NCBI GenBank assembly: GCA_030639395.1
Contig: DAOWCW010000041.1
Coordinates: forward strand, 1 to 7,035
Direction: 5' to 3'
DNA: 7,035 bases
Source of the DNA: an archaeon
GTDB taxonomy: Archaea; Nanoarchaeota; Nanoarchaeia; Pacearchaeales; GW2011-AR1
Each line of letters starts with the position of its first letter. The stretch's first letter is position 1. The translations under genes and the position numbers were made by a program. Positions 6,359 to 7,035 of the stretch are shown here, piece after piece. Below the pieces are notes generated by a model, which had not been told where the DNA came from, ran no database searches, and saw only the letters and a program-made list of their open reading frames with translations.

Positions 6359-6496
6359 TATTTAGATGATGGGGACTATTTGTAATTTAAAATTATAGAT
6401 GGAGTAGGTTGAGAGGTTTTCGAAGTCTGTCTATTTTGATTGATAGTGTTTTTGTTTGTTAGTTAATTTTGGGATGAATAATATTGCGAGTGAAAT
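6359..6496. other. AT-rich non-coding stretch, nothing recognised
   Basis: Between the PC4-like gene's promoter and the terminator of the structured RNA I see no reading frame with start and ribosome site, no repeats and no convincing hairpin, apart from a short AATTTAAAATT palindrome near 6386. It is probably spacer. Confidence 0.5.
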
Positions 6497-6536
6497 AAAA
6501 AAGGAAGATTGAATAACCGAAGTCGATCAATCTTCC
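6497..6536 (-). terminator. intrinsic-type terminator of the structured RNA
   Basis: GGAAGATTGA (minus) pairs perfectly over 10 bp with TCAATCTTCC around a 14-base loop that itself holds ACTTCGGT, and is followed directly by six T (complement of 6497-6502). It looks like a bacterial-style intrinsic terminator, though archaeal polymerases also stop at oligo-T. Confidence 0.7.
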
Positions 6537-6680
6537 AACATTTGACCGAAGTCAAACGCTCAATCCCGAAGGAATGAGTATAAAGGAGAGTATTGATTTA
6601 ACGTCACCTCTCTCCGACTTGACCGAAGCCAAATATTCAACTAGGCTGAATCGACCGAGGTCGAAATAGATAAATTGAAC
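6497..6680 (-). ncRNA. candidate small RNA with tandem UUCG-tetraloop hairpins
   Basis: Read on the minus strand from about 6680, seven stem-loops follow one another: TCGAC-CTCG-GTCGA (6651-6664); ATTCA/TGAAT (6635-6651); TTGGC-TTCG-GTCAA (6619-6632); GGAGAG with a 19-base loop, AGGTGACGTTAAATCAATA, and CTCTCC (6585-6615); CTCATTCC-TTCG-GGATTGAG (6559-6578); TTTGAC-TTCG-GTCAAA (6541-6556); and a final 10-bp hairpin (6503-6536) with a CTTCGG loop followed by TTTTTT. Four loops are C(UUCG)G, the most stable RNA tetraloop, only on this strand. The 6619-6632 stem closes by a G-U pair only on this strand. A TATA box at 6702-6708 sits at the right distance for a start near 6680. No reading frame of note. 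I do not recognise the family; SRP RNA, RNase P RNA and 5S rRNA motifs are absent. Confidence 0.65.
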
Positions 6681-6701
6681 AAGATTAGATGTTTTTTGGA
6701 A

Positions 6702-6713
6702 TTATAAGTTTTT
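6702..6713 (-). promoter_or_regulatory. TATA/BRE promoter of the structured RNA
   Basis: Minus strand AAAAACTTATAA: BRE-like A-rich part plus TATA box, about 25 bases before the first hairpin. It shares the 11 bases AAAACTTATAA with the acs promoter. Confidence 0.6.
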
Positions 6714-6808
6714 CTTGTAATTTTTTAGGGATTACTTTTAAGGTTGTGCATGACGTTGTTATGAAATTCTAGGTTAAGCGAATATTGTGTGCTTGGGTTT
6801 TTTTGTGG
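6714..6808. other. AT-rich spacer, nothing recognised
   Basis: No reading frame, repeat or stable hairpin that I can support. It contains a run of seven T on the plus strand near 6798-6804. Confidence 0.4.
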
Positions 6809-6917
6809 AAACGCTTACACCCCGCCTGGTGACTTTTCCAGTGTACCCTAAAGGGCAAATCGAACCGGGGTACCCAGAGGGTCCGCCTTAGCAGAGCGGT
6901 GCAATAGGGCTCTTTTT
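6809..6917. other. GC-rich cluster of nested hairpins with a tRNA-Ser(GCU)-like core
   Basis: Minus-strand reading: 6883-6899 forms a 5-bp stem CCGCT/GGCGG (one G-U) around the seven-base loop CTGCTAA, exactly an anticodon arm with anticodon GCU. Next comes ACCC-TCT-GGGT (6872-6882), like the long variable arm of tRNA-Ser, then CCCCGGTTCGATT, like the 5' half of a T arm. The expected other half of the T stem, the acceptor stem and a normal D arm are not found. Other pairings compete: GTACCC/GGGTAC, AGAGC/GCTCT, TGGAAA/TTTCCA. On the plus strand AGAGC (6893-6897) pairs with GCTCT (6909-6913) ahead of TTTTT, resembling a terminator. It may be a broken or intron-split tRNA, part of another structured RNA, or a mobile-element remnant. 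Confidence 0.35.
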
Positions 6918-6934
6918 AGCGTCCATTTTTTTGG

Positions 6935-6996
6935 GCAAATTAAAATTTCTTTACGCTTCCGTCCAGAGGACACCTGAAGCTAAAATTTTAATTTGC
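6935..6996. repeat. 62-nt long inverted repeat / hairpin
   Basis: GCAAATTAAAATTT (6935-6948) is the perfect complement of 6983-6996 (14 bp). Inside it GCTTC (6955-6959) pairs with GAAGC (6976-6980), and GTCC (6961-6964) with GGAC (6968-6971) around a three-base loop. This gives a nested hairpin of 23 bp. No reading frame spans it. It could be a transcript end, a structured-RNA domain or a subterminal palindrome of a small transposon; no transposase is present in the window. Confidence 0.8.
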
Positions 6997-7035
6997 AGAC
7001 TTGTTCGGCTTTGCTATTTTTATTTTTTAACAAAC

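Noticed and set aside
6503..6664. CRISPR-like array of short repeats (CCGAAGTC copies)
   Set aside because: The repeated bases are tetraloop hairpins of different stem sequence with irregular spacing; no long direct repeats or uniform spacers.
6497..6680. SRP RNA, RNase P RNA or 5S rRNA as identity of the structured RNA
   Set aside because: The diagnostic motifs of these families (SRP helix 8 loop, RNase P GAGGAAAGTCC, 5S CCATCCCGAACAC) are not present.
3932..6942. Three copies of the octamer ATTTGCCC (near 3933, 6853 and 6933, minus strand)
   Set aside because: An 8-base match with different flanks is too short to call a repeat family.

Overview
The window looks like a low-GC archaeal chromosome segment, most likely from a DPANN-type archaeon (Woesearchaeota/Pacearchaeota-like). 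Four things suggest this. There is a two-subunit archaeal-type 2-oxoacid:ferredoxin oxidoreductase. There is a small PC4-domain protein. Archaeal BRE/TATA-like boxes sit about 25 nt before inferred transcript starts. Genes are tightly packed, with ATGA overlaps and very small membrane proteins. The lineage is an inference from gene style, not from a marker gene.

Layout. 1-807 (+) is the 3' part of a TatD-family metal-dependent hydrolase whose N-terminus lies outside the window. All other protein genes are on the minus strand and read from right to left: PC4-like protein (6329-6003), AMP-forming acetyl-CoA synthetase (5920-3986), fused gamma-alpha subunit of the oxidoreductase (3865-2342), a two-helix membrane protein (2345-2067), the beta subunit (2070-1084), and a Lys/Cys-rich two-helix mini-protein (1042-833). 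The two oxidoreductase genes are separated by the small membrane gene and joined to it by 4-base ATGA overlaps on both sides, so the three are probably translated as one unit.

How the genes work together. The oxidoreductase interconverts a 2-oxoacid (probably pyruvate) and acyl-CoA with ferredoxin. Acetyl-CoA synthetase interconverts acetate and acetyl-CoA. The cluster is therefore a short acetate / acetyl-CoA / 2-oxoacid module. The direction (acetate uptake or fermentative output) cannot be read from sequence.

The last 700 bases (6330-7035) hold no convincing protein gene but are rich in RNA-like structure. On the minus strand there is a TATA box, then a run of seven hairpins, four with a C(UUCG)G tetraloop, ending in a 10-bp hairpin plus six T: a good candidate for an undescribed small RNA of about 180 nt. 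Further right is a GC-rich set of hairpins that includes a tRNA-Ser(GCU)-like anticodon arm, variable arm and T-loop without a recognisable remainder of the tRNA, then a 62-nt near-perfect hairpin. Inside genes, two short segments (one in tatD, one in the beta subunit) look like later insertions. The + strand is G/T-rich almost throughout, whichever strand is coding, which suggests a strong replication-linked skew.
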